From Photobacterium sp. Ph5 (GTDB lineage: Bacteria > Pseudomonadota > Gammaproteobacteria > Enterobacterales > Vibrionaceae): DNA of 56,997 nucleotides. The first letter of the stretch is position 1. Each line of letters opens with the position of its first letter. Positions 1 to 7,961 of this stretch are shown piece after piece. The notes under the pieces are model-generated. The model was not told where the DNA came from. It saw only the letters and a list, made by a program, of their open reading frames with translations, and searched no databases. The stretch spans positions 1-56,997 of the forward strand of contig NZ_JADQAQ010000030.1 in assembly GCF_022129445.1 (NCBI RefSeq), in the 5' to 3' direction. Made by a program: the position numbers and the translations under genes.

Positions 1-40
1 TAACTTTTCAACGAGTGCCCACACAGATTGCATGGTCAAA

Positions 41-53
41 TTGTTAAAGAACA
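41..53 (-). promoter_or_regulatory. BoxA antitermination element of an rRNA leader
   Basis: Read on the minus strand the site is TGTTCTTTAACAA, one base from the E. coli rrn BoxA core TGCTCTTTAACAA. It is followed by a leader resembling the vibrio 16S leader (ATCTGTGTGGGCACTCG). BoxA recruits NusB/S10 for antitermination of untranslated rRNA. The 16S gene itself lies beyond the left edge of the window. Confidence 0.85.
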
Positions 54-103
54 ATACTGATTTCGTTGCTTGCCAATGGCTTGCTCCGTGTCAGTGAGGT
101 CGC

Positions 104-131
104 ATTATAGAGACTCAGATCACATTGGCAA
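104..131 (-). promoter_or_regulatory. rRNA operon promoter (P1-like)
   Basis: On the minus strand TTGCCA (126-131) and a perfect TATAAT (104-109) are 16 bp apart, the spacing typical of rrn P1 promoters. The discriminator GCGACCTC is GC-rich, as expected for stringent, ppGpp-sensitive promoters. An A/T-tract region (about 132-165) sits where an UP element would be. Transcription runs out of the left edge through BoxA at 41-53. The -35 overlaps one arm of an inverted repeat (68-77 and 124-133). Confidence 0.85.
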
Positions 132-199
132 GCTTTTTTTTCCACAAAAAACACCATAAATTCGCAAGAGCTCGATATACAATCGCAATCACGATAATC

Positions 200-214
200 G
201 TGCGTTTTACGCAC
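200..214 (-). terminator. possible terminator hairpin after the acyltransferase operon
   Basis: GTGCGT and ACGCAC form a 6-bp stem with a 3-nt loop directly after the stop codon at 221. No clear U-tract follows on the minus strand, so termination would be weak or factor-dependent. It lies between the acyltransferase pair and the rrn promoter. Confidence 0.35.
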
Positions 215-220
215 AGGCGT

Positions 221-1339
221 TTAATCTTTTATAACTATTTTATGGTTAACGAGCCGTTTTCCTAATGCTTGTCCTTTAAGCTCTATATATTTATATGTCG
301 TCATAGAAACAAAGATAACGATTGAAAGGATCGCAACGACAAGTACGTTATTATAAAAAGCAGAGCCTAAATCGATAAACCGTGCATCATTAATCATTGG
401 GGCGATTTCTTTACCTAACACTTTTTGCCCGACTAATGCGATAGATGTAACCATAAAGAGAATAGCAGCATGCGTTAAATAGATAGAATAAGACCACTTC
501 CCCAAAACTTGAAATACGCTTCTATTTAATAGTTTTGAAACCACACCCGATTCAAAAGCAAAAAACAGTACAACAATATAGAACAATAGCGTTGCGTATA
601 TATATCTGTCTGCAATTTCATTCGAAACTAAATAAGCAACAACACTTAAAAGTAGTACTTCAATAACTGAACCTATAATAAAAGGGATGGATATATGCTT
701 TATCTTAGTAAATACAACATATGTGAATGCACCACCAAAAAAGCATGATAATCCATTAAATACATACGGCTGAAATAATGTTGAATTATTCCCCATTAAG
801 CCTAAAACCATAACGGCTATCGTCAACCAACTCCATACTTTGTAACGACCAAACAAATATAGCGTTAGGAAAAGTAAAACATAGAGATAAAACTCAATGC
901 TTATACTCCACGATGGATAGTTGAACGATAAAGGATCGGTTAATGATGTCCATGATTGCACCATTAATAGGTTAGGGAGTATTTCAGACAGAGAGCCATG
1001 GCCTGTAAAGGGCAAAGTATTAAAACTAAAACCAACAGCTTTGTACGCAATATATTTTACTACCTCTAGCCCAATGAAAACCATCAGCATGCAGAAGTAC
1101 AATGGATATAATCGAAAAAAACGCGATGCTATATAAGATTTAAAGCGTAAATTATCCCTAAAACCATAGCTATGAGCGAGTACAAACCCACTTAGAGCAA
1201 AGAAAAACTCTACAAATAATTCACTGCCTCTAAAAAAAGGCAACTCCGTAACACTCCCAACAGCGCGAAAGTGAAATAACACAACGGATAATGCACATAG
1301 GCCACGAAAGGCATCAAGAACTTCGAATCGTCTTGTCAT
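221..1339 (-). CDS. Acyltransferase 3 family membrane protein
   Basis: A 372-residue integral membrane protein of the acyltransferase-3 family (OatA/NodX/WecH type), which moves acetyl or other acyl groups onto surface sugars across the inner membrane. The diagnostic N-terminus reads FEVLDAFRGLCALSVVLFHF, with the family's conserved His at residue 23, and is followed by about ten hydrophobic helices. I chose ATG at 1339 over the upstream TTG at 1351: the protein then aligns with its neighbour, and a TTGAG element sits just upstream of both chosen starts. It is downstream of a second, only distantly similar acyltransferase and about 90 bp upstream of the rrn promoter. The DNA is noticeably AT-rich. 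The substrate (O-antigen, lipid A core or capsule) cannot be read from the sequence. Confidence 0.85.
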   Translation of the reverse strand: MTRRFEVLDAFRGLCALSVVLFHFRAVGSVTELPFFRGSELFVEFFFALSGFVLAHSYGFRDNLRFKSYIASRFFRLYPLYFCMLMVFIGLEVVKYIAYKAVGFSFNTLPFTGHGSLSEILPNLLMVQSWTSLTDPLSFNYPSWSISIEFYLYVLLFLTLYLFGRYKVWSWLTIAVMVLGLMGNNSTLFQPYVFNGLSCFFGGAFTYVVFTKIKHISIPFIIGSVIEVLLLSVVAYLVSNEIADRYIYATLLFYIVVLFFAFESGVVSKLLNRSVFQVLGKWSYSIYLTHAAILFMVTSIALVGQKVLGKEIAPMINDARFIDLGSAFYNNVLVVAILSIVIFVSMTTYKYIELKGQALGKRLVNHKIVIKD

Positions 1340-1357
1340 ATAACAACTCAACTTAAA

Positions 1358-2326
1358 TTAATGTCTAGCGACTAATTTTGACTCGATGAAATGCCAACTA
1401 AGCATTGCAAACGAGAAAACAAGGACTGTTGCAATTGCTGCACCTTGATAAATATTCTTGAAAAATCCATACATGATCAATGTTTGTAAGATTGGGAAAT
1501 GCCATATGTAAATACCATATGAGATATCACCAATACGCTTGCTAATCGTTATTAGCTTTAGCTTAAAGACAATAACATACACAATAAAACTCACCGCAAA
1601 CGCATAAATCACAAACCAATTTTGTAAGAATAATACTACCGGGAGCAAAATAAGTAGATGCCAAGCTTTTAAAAACTTGGGCTCTGCAAAATTCCAATAC
1701 GCTCCCAACATGAAGAACACTAACATAGATGGCAATTGTCGATTAATGCTTGCTGGTACCTCATGGTGTTTAATTAAATATTGCACTGTATAAAAACAGC
1801 AAACAGATGCCAAACCTAGTAGCACTGTGAGCTTTTTGTTATCCAACTTTTTATTTAAAACACCATAAATAATAGGTACACAAACATAGAACATTACTTC
1901 AATTTTAATAGTCCATAGCGATGCATTAACAAAGGGTTGAAAATTATTCTCAAATAAACCGGGTAAAGTGGGTTGTAAGAAGTTCACTAACAAGTAATTT
2001 GATGCTAAGTATTTACCTGCACCATTACTTAAGTAGTCAATAAAACTATCTGAGTAATGGCAATAACCAAAAATGAATGCCGTTGTGATCACAATAAAAT
2101 AAAGTGGATAAATGCGTAAGAAGCGCGACTTCACATAAGTCGGTAAATGCTTTCTTTTTAAGTAACTCTTTACGATCAAATAACCACTAATTACAAAAAA
2201 GCAATGCACCGCTAAGCCACCAGGTACATACATAAGGTATTCATTTTGAGTTTCTATGCCTATATGAAAGTAGAACACAAGGACAGCGAGAAGAATTCGC
2301 AATATATCAAAATTATTTTTAACCAC
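1358..2326 (-). CDS. Acyltransferase 3 family membrane protein
   Basis: A second acyltransferase-3 protein (322 residues from GTG at 2326; TTG at 2341 would give 327). The N-terminus FDILRILLAVLVFYFHIG carries the family's conserved His at residue 21, and about ten membrane helices follow. It is first in a two-gene minus-strand unit, with about 18 bp to the next gene's ATG. GTG at 2326 is preferred because TTGAGTTCTTAT before it matches the TTGAGTTGTTAT before the downstream gene's ATG. It probably O-acetylates a cell-surface polysaccharide (inference). The AT-rich DNA and position between an rRNA operon and a tRNA suggest acquired or rapidly evolving surface genes. Confidence 0.85.
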   Translation of the reverse strand: MVKNNFDILRILLAVLVFYFHIGIETQNEYLMYVPGGLAVHCFFVISGYLIVKSYLKRKHLPTYVKSRFLRIYPLYFIVITTAFIFGYCHYSDSFIDYLSNGAGKYLASNYLLVNFLQPTLPGLFENNFQPFVNASLWTIKIEVMFYVCVPIIYGVLNKKLDNKKLTVLLGLASVCCFYTVQYLIKHHEVPASINRQLPSMLVFFMLGAYWNFAEPKFLKAWHLLILLPVVLFLQNWFVIYAFAVSFIVYVIVFKLKLITISKRIGDISYGIYIWHFPILQTLIMYGFFKNIYQGAAIATVLVFSFAMLSWHFIESKLVARH

Positions 2327-2341
2327 GAGATAAGAACTCAA

Positions 2342-2641
2342 AAAATGAACCAGATATAATTATTGCATAATTTTTTTTATTGTCTGGCTATTGCTCAATT
2401 TTGAGATGAGATCTTCACATAAATTATGATAAATAAATGTGAGAGGTGGTAAATCATTTAGACTTTTTTACCGCTACTTTTCTGTTATTTATATCAAAAA
2501 CAGAAAAATCCTCAGTACTTACGAGTTAAACCCTATCTTTAACTCAAACTCTTTATAGTTAAAAAACATCTTACATGAGAAAAATAATAGATATGGTTCG
2601 ATATTCTATTGAATAAGAATAAATGGAATGCTTAGATACAA
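2342..2641. other. AT-rich intergenic region upstream of the acyltransferase pair
   Basis: About 300 bp without a supportable gene. It should contain the promoter for the minus-strand acyltransferase operon, but several AT-rich hexamers compete and I cannot choose one. No repeat, IS end or tRNA fragment is recognisable. Confidence 0.5.
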
Positions 2642-2671
2642 CAAAGCCTCAATCTTTCGATTGAGGCTTTG
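2642..2671 (-). terminator. tRNA-Leu terminator hairpin
   Basis: A 13-bp perfect inverted repeat (CAAAGCCTCAATC / GATTGAGGCTTTG, loop TTTC) lies 10 nt beyond the tRNA 3' end. On the minus strand it runs into TTTGTTGT, an imperfect U-tract. Confidence 0.75.
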
Positions 2672-2680
2672 TTTGAAATT

Positions 2681-2765
2681 TGGTGCCCGAGGACGGACTT
2701 GAACCGTCACTCCCGAAGGAAACGGATTTTGAATCCGTCGTGTATACCAATTTCACCACTCGGGC
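2681..2765 (-). tRNA. tRNA-Leu (anticodon CAA)
   Basis: An 85-nt class II tRNA with an encoded CCA end (TGG at 2681-2683 on the plus strand). The acceptor stem GCCCGAG/CTCGGGC is perfect. The anticodon arm is ACGGA-TTCAAAA-TCCGT, giving CAA, which reads UUG leucine codons. The long variable arm and T-arm GACGG-TTCAAGT-CCGTC fit leucine tRNA. A strong promoter and a terminator flank it, so it is a single-gene unit. Confidence 0.95.
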
Positions 2766-2776
2766 TTATGGCGGCT

Positions 2777-2804
2777 ATTATACGTATACAATGCAACTAG
2801 GCAA
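2777..2804 (-). promoter_or_regulatory. tRNA-Leu promoter
   Basis: On the minus strand TTGCCT (2799-2804), a 16-bp spacer and TATAAT (2777-2782) are followed by a GC-rich discriminator AGCCGCC and then the tRNA 5' end 11 nt after the -10. This is the layout of stable-RNA promoters. Confidence 0.8.
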
Positions 2805-3001
2805 GCCTTTCTCTACAAGATATTCAACCAATCACTTCAATTGCTATTTTTTCACCCTATTTACCCAGTTATTGATGATAATGGAACCATCACACCTTCG
2901 CCTTGTTCACACATTCTGTAGCAATATCAAGCGTTCTCTGACGGATCGTTTACTGTTACACTCAGCACATATGGACACAGTTAGATAAAATCGGATGTTT
3001 T

Positions 3002-3493
3002 ATGTCAAAGTCATCAACAATAAAAAGCACCACTTCCCCCCAATATCCAACCTTATTTCGTCGTTTAGCTGCTTGGTTTTATGACGCTTTAATTGTCGCT
3101 GCTATTCTTATGTTAGCAGGCGGTATAGCAATGGCAGGAATAGCACTCCTACTTCATTTTAATATTCTCGATTTAGCTCATTATGAAGATGTAAGTGCTT
3201 ATTTAACACATCACCCACAAGCTAACTTGCTTTATTCCAGCTACTTAGGCGCCGTAATTATTGGATTTTATACCTATTTTTGGACTCATGGCGGCCAAAC
3301 ATTGGGGATGCGAGCATGGAAATTAAAAGTACAAAATAAAGATGGGCGCCCAATTAATATAACTCAAGCATTGATCCGCGCTGCAACTGCAGCCTTAGGG
3401 TTGGGGAATTTGCTCGCATACAACACTAAACGTCGGGCATTACAAGACGTGATGGCGGAATGTGAAATGATAGTGACAAAAGATATTCGCTAA
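3002..3493 (+). CDS. RDD family membrane protein
   Basis: A 163-residue protein of the RDD family. The N-terminal FRRLAAWFYDALIVAAIL carries the Arg and Asp that define the family. Hydrophobic segments lie at about 24-48 and 77-96, and the WTHGGQTLGMRAWKLKV region is also typical. Function is uncertain; some RDD proteins are proposed ion transporters. The last 28 bp, including the stop, are repeated immediately downstream, so the second copy is outside the reading frame. It converges on lptG, with a shared terminator between. Its own ribosome binding site is weak (CGGA about 10 nt upstream). Confidence 0.85.
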   Translation: MSKSSTIKSTTSPQYPTLFRRLAAWFYDALIVAAILMLAGGIAMAGIALLLHFNILDLAHYEDVSAYLTHHPQANLLYSSYLGAVIIGFYTYFWTHGGQTLGMRAWKLKVQNKDGRPINITQALIRAATAALGLGNLLAYNTKRRALQDVMAECEMIVTKDIR

Positions 3494-3521
3494 AATGATA
3501 GTGACAAAAGATATTCGCTAA
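3465..3521 (+). repeat. 28-bp tandem duplication spanning the RDD gene stop codon
   Basis: A 29-nt string beginning AAATGATAGTGACAAAAG and ending ATATTCGCTAA occurs at 3465-3493 and again at 3493-3521, sharing one base (period 28, no mismatch). The second copy is untranslated because the first contains the TAA stop. Confidence 0.95.
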
Positions 3522-3522
3522 T

Positions 3523-3548
3523 AAAAAGGAGCCGTTAGGCTCCTTTTT
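3523..3548. terminator. Bidirectional terminator between RDD gene and lptG
   Basis: AAAAAGGAGCC and GGCTCCTTTTT form an 11-bp stem with loop GTTA. A runs on one side and T runs on the other suit both converging genes. Confidence 0.9.
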
Positions 3549-3553
3549 TCGTT

Positions 3554-4627
3554 TTATAGTTTGCGTCTTAACAAATATATCGTGATAAACAAGAACGCTA
3601 GACTTGGACCTAATGCCCCTAAAATAGGCGGTAATCGGTACACTAAAATCATCGGACCAAACACTTGATCTGAAATATAAAATGCAAAACCAAAAATGAC
3701 ACCTGAAAGTACTCGAGCCCCCATCGTAACCGAGCGAAGAGGACCAAATACAAAAGATAATGCTAATAGCATCATAACTGCAATAGATATAGGCTGAAGA
3801 GCTTTACGCCAGAATGCTAACTCATAACGAGAGGCATCTTGCTTACTCTCTTTAAGATAATTCACATAATGATATAAACCTGACAACGATAACTCTTCAG
3901 GTTTAACCGTCACAACCGCTAATTTATCTGGTGTTAATGTTGTTTCCCAATGCTTACTTGCTACATGACTATTGGTCAACTGGCTACTGCCTGTCATGTC
4001 AGTTATGGTCACATCATGCATTGTCCATCCCGTCGCTTTATCGTAAGACGCGCGTTTTGCTGATGTAACATCTTCCAACTGACCTTTGTTGTCAAACTGC
4101 CAAATGTTAACAACATCCACTTTATTGAGGTCATGAACACGCCCCATATAAATGAAATCATTGTCATTTTTAGCCCATACACCACTTTGTGCAGCAATCA
4201 CACTGCCGCCATAAACCCATGCCGAACGATATTCTCGTGCCATTTTCTGCGCTTGCGGTGCCCCCCACTGACCCAGTAAAACAACCACTATCATCATTGG
4301 GACTGCCGTTTTTAAGGTAGATAGACCGATATCTAGCTTAGAAAAGCCTGCCGCTTGCATTACCACCAGCTCAGAGCTTGATGCCAACATACCTAAACCA
4401 ATCAATGCACCTAATAATACCGCCATAGGAAAAAACATAATGATATCTTGCGGCATTGATAATAAAACAAAATACAGCGCCTTCAGGAGATCGTAGCTTC
4501 CTTGCCCCACTTTTCTTAGCTGCTCAACATATTTAATGATCGCAGATAAACCGACTAAGGTTGATAGTGTCAGTGAGAAAGTTGCAATGATCGTTCGACC
4601 TATATACCAGTCGAGAATTTTAAACAT
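3554..4627 (-). CDS. lptG: LPS export permease LptG
   Basis: A 357-residue inner-membrane permease of the YjgP/YjgQ family. With LptF and the ATPase LptB it pulls lipopolysaccharide out of the inner membrane and passes it to LptC and the periplasmic bridge. The N-terminus MFKILDWYIGRTIIATF matches LptG. Helices lie near residues 13-33, 60-80, 100-120 and three more at 275-355, around a central periplasmic beta-jellyroll domain. Its ATG overlaps the lptF stop by one base (TAATG), implying translational coupling and a 1:1 ratio. Length is normal. lptB and lptC are not in this window. Confidence 0.96.
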   Translation of the reverse strand: MFKILDWYIGRTIIATFSLTLSTLVGLSAIIKYVEQLRKVGQGSYDLLKALYFVLLSMPQDIIMFFPMAVLLGALIGLGMLASSSELVVMQAAGFSKLDIGLSTLKTAVPMMIVVVLLGQWGAPQAQKMAREYRSAWVYGGSVIAAQSGVWAKNDNDFIYMGRVHDLNKVDVVNIWQFDNKGQLEDVTSAKRASYDKATGWTMHDVTITDMTGSSQLTNSHVASKHWETTLTPDKLAVVTVKPEELSLSGLYHYVNYLKESKQDASRYELAFWRKALQPISIAVMMLLALSFVFGPLRSVTMGARVLSGVIFGFAFYISDQVFGPMILVYRLPPILGALGPSLAFLFITIYLLRRKL

Positions 4628-5727
4628 TAACTGCGTCTCCGTAATTTATCTTTAAGGCGTCGCACAGGCATTGAATCCCAGCTATTTAAAGCAAGAGCAA
4701 CTAACAAGGTTGTAATATTAATCGGCCACATACCAATAGTAGACGGGATAATACCATCCTCAATCGCCGATTTTGCTGATGATATAGCTAAGAAATAAGC
4801 CAGATAAATCAACACAGCAGGTGCTAATTTAGCAAATCTTCCTTGACGTGGATTGACAGCTGACAGCGGTACTACAATCATCACTAGCAATGGAATACAA
4901 AGCACTAAAGAGAAACGCCACTGTAATTCAGCTTTTGCAGCCAAGCTTTGATCTTTTATTAAGGTCATTGTGGGTTGGGCTTCCCAATCACGATTACCTG
5001 CTTTAACTTCTCGTTGCCCTATTAATGCTTGATAGTCATTAAAATGAGTAATGGAATAATTAAGCTGAGTAGGAATGCCTTCATATCGAGCGCCGTCATT
5101 TAATTCTAACATTTGACGACCATCAGGTAGCTCTTTAACAGTACCATTTTTAGCAACCATGACACTTGGCTGTAAGGTCTCTGTTGCTTTTAATTGCGCG
5201 ACAAAAACCTTATGAAGCTTTGCCCCTTTATCAGTAATATCATCAATAAAGATAACCCCATTTCCATTCGGAGCCTGTTGAAACGTCCCCTTTACCAACA
5301 TATTTAATGTTGGCCCAGCCTTTGTCTCTTCTTTAAGTTGCTCTATATGCTCTTGCGACCAAGGTGCAACCCAAAACGCATTCACGGCAGCTATTACCCC
5401 CGTAATAATGGCCAAAGCTAATGCTGATTGGAGTAATAATTTGTTTCCCATCCCCGTCGCATTCATCACCGTAATTTCACTTTCAGCATATAATCTACCG
5501 AACGTAAGTAATATACCGATGTACAAACTCAGAGGGAGCATTAATAGTGCCATCGAAGGGATAGATAATCCCATGAAGGTTAGAATGAGATCACTCGGGA
5601 TCGAGCCATCGGTTGCATCGGCTAAAATGCTAATAAACTTTTGGCTAATAAAGACAAGAAAAAGCACAAAAAGTACCGCTAATTGGCTTTTTAATGTCTC
5701 TCTTGTCAAATACCTAACAATAATCAC
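4627..5727 (-). CDS. lptF: LPS export permease LptF
   Basis: A 366-residue partner of LptG in the LptBFG lipopolysaccharide exporter. The N-terminus IIVRYLTRETLKSQLAVLFVLFL is characteristic. Six membrane helices flank a periplasmic domain at about residues 120-260. The start is GTG at 5727, placed by homology with E. coli LptF (MIIIRYL). It is first of the lptFG unit, divergent from pepA across about 195 bp, the same neighbourhood as in E. coli. Confidence 0.96.
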   Translation of the reverse strand: MIIVRYLTRETLKSQLAVLFVLFLVFISQKFISILADATDGSIPSDLILTFMGLSIPSMALLMLPLSLYIGILLTFGRLYAESEITVMNATGMGNKLLLQSALALAIITGVIAAVNAFWVAPWSQEHIEQLKEETKAGPTLNMLVKGTFQQAPNGNGVIFIDDITDKGAKLHKVFVAQLKATETLQPSVMVAKNGTVKELPDGRQMLELNDGARYEGIPTQLNYSITHFNDYQALIGQREVKAGNRDWEAQPTMTLIKDQSLAAKAELQWRFSLVLCIPLLVMIVVPLSAVNPRQGRFAKLAPAVLIYLAYFLAISSAKSAIEDGIIPSTIGMWPINITTLLVALALNSWDSMPVRRLKDKLRRRS

Positions 5728-5867
5728 GCGTTATATTCCCATAGAAAACTTGTTTTTTTGATGGAATCACTATAGTTTTTCGTTAAATCAGTTATTTTTT
5801 TATCTTTCAGCTAAATGAAAGACTGCACTCTAAGCGTATACCGAAATCACGGCAGAGCAAACAAGTG

Positions 5868-5876
5868 TGGTATTAT
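5868..5876 (+). promoter_or_regulatory. Candidate extended -10 promoter of pepA
   Basis: TGG followed by TATTAT (5871-5876) matches the extended -10 pattern TGnTAnnaT. No good -35 is seen at 17 bp, as is common for extended -10 promoters. It lies 46 bp upstream of the pepA ATG. Confidence 0.4.
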
Positions 5877-5922
5877 CCAACATTTAGCGTTAATTGTCTT
5901 TATTAGGATGTTAGGAGTACGC

Positions 5923-7431
5923 ATGGAGTTCAGTGTAAAAAGCGGCAGCCCCGAAAAACAGCGTAGTGCTTGTATTGTTGTTGGCGTCTTTGAACCACGT
6001 CGCCTCTCTCCAATCGCGGAACAGCTAGATAAAATCAGTGATGGTTATATTAGCTCCTTACTGCGTCGTGGCGACCTTGAGGGTAAGCCGGGGCAAATGC
6101 TTTTACTACACCACGTACCAAACGTGTTATCAGAGCGCGTATTACTCGTTGGTTGTGGAAAAGAACGTGAACTTGATGAACGCCAATATAAGCAAATCAT
6201 CAAAAAAACGATCAGTACCTTAAATGAAACTGGCTCTATGGAAGCAGTATGTTTCTTAACGGAACTTCATGTTAAAGGTCGTGATACTTACTGGAAAGTA
6301 CGCCAAGCTGTCGAAACAACAAAAGATAGCTTATATACGTTCAACCAGTTTAAAAGTAATAAACCAGAGACACGCCGTCCACTGCGTAAGCTAGTCTTTA
6401 ATGTACCGACACGCCGTGAACTCTCTTTAGGTGAACGTGCTATCAACCACGGTCTAGCGATTGCATCAGGTGTTCGTGCAAGTAAAGATCTCGGTAATAT
6501 GCCGCCAAATGTGGCAAATCCTGCTTATCTTGCTTCACAAGCGCGTCGTCTAGCCGATGATTTTGAGACCGTAAGTACTAAAATCATTGGCGAGCAAGAG
6601 ATGCAATCTTTAGGGATGACATCATACCTTGCTGTGGGTCGTGGTTCTAAAAATGAAGCCATGATGTCAGTTATTGAGTACAAAGGTAACCCCGATTCAG
6701 ACGCTAAGCCAATCGTGCTTGTCGGTAAAGGGTTAACTTTTGATTCAGGTGGTATTTCGATAAAACCTGGTGCTCAAATGGACGAAATGAAATACGACAT
6801 GTGTGGTGCAGCCTCTGTGTTCGGTACCATGAAAGCATTAGCTAAGCTTAATTTACCCATCAATGTAGTTGGTGTGTTAGCGGGCTGTGAAAATATGCCA
6901 GGCGGCAACGCTTATCGCCCTGGTGATATTTTAACCACTATGTCAGGTCAAACAGTTGAAGTATTAAATACCGATGCTGAAGGTCGTTTAGTGCTTTGTG
7001 ATGCATTAACTTACGTTGAGCGTTTTGAACCTGAATGTGTGATTGACGTTGCGACATTAACAGGTGCTTGTGTTGTAGCTTTAGGTAATCACATTAGTGG
7101 TTTAATGGGTAACCATAATCCACTATCGCATGAGATTATAAATGCATCAGAGCAATCTGGTGATCGCGCTTGGCGTCTACCGATGAGCGATGAATACCAA
7201 GAGCAAATTGCTAGCCCATTTGCTGATATGGCAAACTTAGGCACACCTGGTGCAGGTACCATAACCGCAGGTTGTTTCTTATCTCGCTTTACTAAAAAGT
7301 ATAACTGGGCGCACCTTGATATTGCAGGTACCGCTTGGAAAGGTGGCGCAGCAAAAGGCTCTACCGGTCGACCAGTCCCTCTACTTGTCCAGTTCTTATT
7401 AAATAGAGCAGGCCAAGAGATCGTCGAGTAA
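5923..7431 (+). CDS. pepA: Leucyl aminopeptidase PepA (cytosol aminopeptidase)
   Basis: A 502-residue M17 di-metal aminopeptidase that releases N-terminal residues, preferably leucine; it forms hexamers. In E. coli PepA also binds DNA in Xer recombination at cer and in carAB regulation. The catalytic/metal motif [11 protein letters not shown] starts at residue 267 and the family signature NTDAEGRL is at 349-356. ATG at 5923 is chosen over an in-frame upstream ATG at 5815: AGGAG lies 6 bp before it, and [20 protein letters not shown] is the conserved family start. It is divergent from lptFG and followed by holC-valS, the classical order. Confidence 0.97.
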   Translation: MEFSVKSGSPEKQRSACIVVGVFEPRRLSPIAEQLDKISDGYISSLLRRGDLEGKPGQMLLLHHVPNVLSERVLLVGCGKERELDERQYKQIIKKTISTLNETGSMEAVCFLTELHVKGRDTYWKVRQAVETTKDSLYTFNQFKSNKPETRRPLRKLVFNVPTRRELSLGERAINHGLAIASGVRASKDLGNMPPNVANPAYLASQARRLADDFETVSTKIIGEQEMQSLGMTSYLAVGRGSKNEAMMSVIEYKGNPDSDAKPIVLVGKGLTFDSGGISIKPGAQMDEMKYDMCGAASVFGTMKALAKLNLPINVVGVLAGCENMPGGNAYRPGDILTTMSGQTVEVLNTDAEGRLVLCDALTYVERFEPECVIDVATLTGACVVALGNHISGLMGNHNPLSHEIINASEQSGDRAWRLPMSDEYQEQIASPFADMANLGTPGAGTITAGCFLSRFTKKYNWAHLDIAGTAWKGGAAKGSTGRPVPLLVQFLLNRAGQEIVE

Positions 7432-7439
7432 AAGACATC

Positions 7440-7463
7440 GAAAAGGGCCGTAAGGCCCTTTTC
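7440..7463 (+). terminator. Terminator between pepA and holC
   Basis: GAAAAGGGCC and GGCCCTTTTC form a 10-bp stem with loop GTAA, with T-rich sequence after it. It may be leaky, since holC follows after about 20 bp. Confidence 0.8.
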
Positions 7464-7480
7464 TTTAGGAACAAAAAACC

Positions 7481-7933
7481 ATGACTCATGCTACGTTTTA
7501 TATAATCGATGACAAGCAAGAGAGTGCTGATAGTCACTTTCAGTGCCATTTTGCCTGTCATTTAGCAGCGATGAGTTACCGGCAAGGTAACAACGTTTAC
7601 CTACTCGCAGCAAATAAACAGCAAGCAGAACAAATAGATGAATATCTATGGCAGCAGGATCCTGATAGTTTTGTGCCCCACAATCTTGTCGGAGAAGGGC
7701 CTAATGGCGGCTCTCCCGTTGAGATAGGATGGTCAACATTACGTCATACTGGACGCCGTGCTACGCTAATTAATTTAGCGGAAAACGCACCAAATTTTGC
7801 GGTTAGCTTTGCACAAGTGGTAGACTTCGTTCCTTGCGATGAAAAGCTCAAGCAGTTAGCGCGCGAGCGTTACAAGGCATATCGCCTTGCTGGCATTCAA
7901 ATTACGACTGCCACTGCTACTGAGACGCCCTAA
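7481..7933 (+). CDS. holC: DNA polymerase III chi subunit
   Basis: A 150-residue chi subunit of the clamp-loader complex. Chi pairs with psi and contacts single-strand-binding protein to hold the replisome on lagging-strand template. The N-terminus ATFYIIDD and the segments ACHLAAMSYRQGNNVYLLAA and NLAENAPNFAVSFAQVVDFV are family-typical. AGGA precedes the ATG. It sits between pepA and valS as in E. coli, and the valS ATG follows about 28 bp after its stop. The C-terminal TTATATETP tail is not conserved. Confidence 0.95.
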   Translation: MTHATFYIIDDKQESADSHFQCHFACHLAAMSYRQGNNVYLLAANKQQAEQIDEYLWQQDPDSFVPHNLVGEGPNGGSPVEIGWSTLRHTGRRATLINLAENAPNFAVSFAQVVDFVPCDEKLKQLARERYKAYRLAGIQITTATATETP

Positions 7934-7961
7934 TTCCACATAGAATCCTTCTAAGAGCGCT

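Noticed and set aside
2642..2765. Integrative element at tRNA-Leu
   Set aside because: No integrase gene and no repeat of the tRNA 3' end was found in the window; the terminator lies directly after the tRNA.
2680..2988. 102-residue plus-strand frame starting MVPEDGLEPSLPKETDF
   Set aside because: It is the antisense of tRNA-Leu; this false peptide appears wherever this tRNA is present.
5815..5922. N-terminal extension of PepA
   Set aside because: The 36 extra residues have no homology and ATG 5923 has an AGGAG site and the conserved start.
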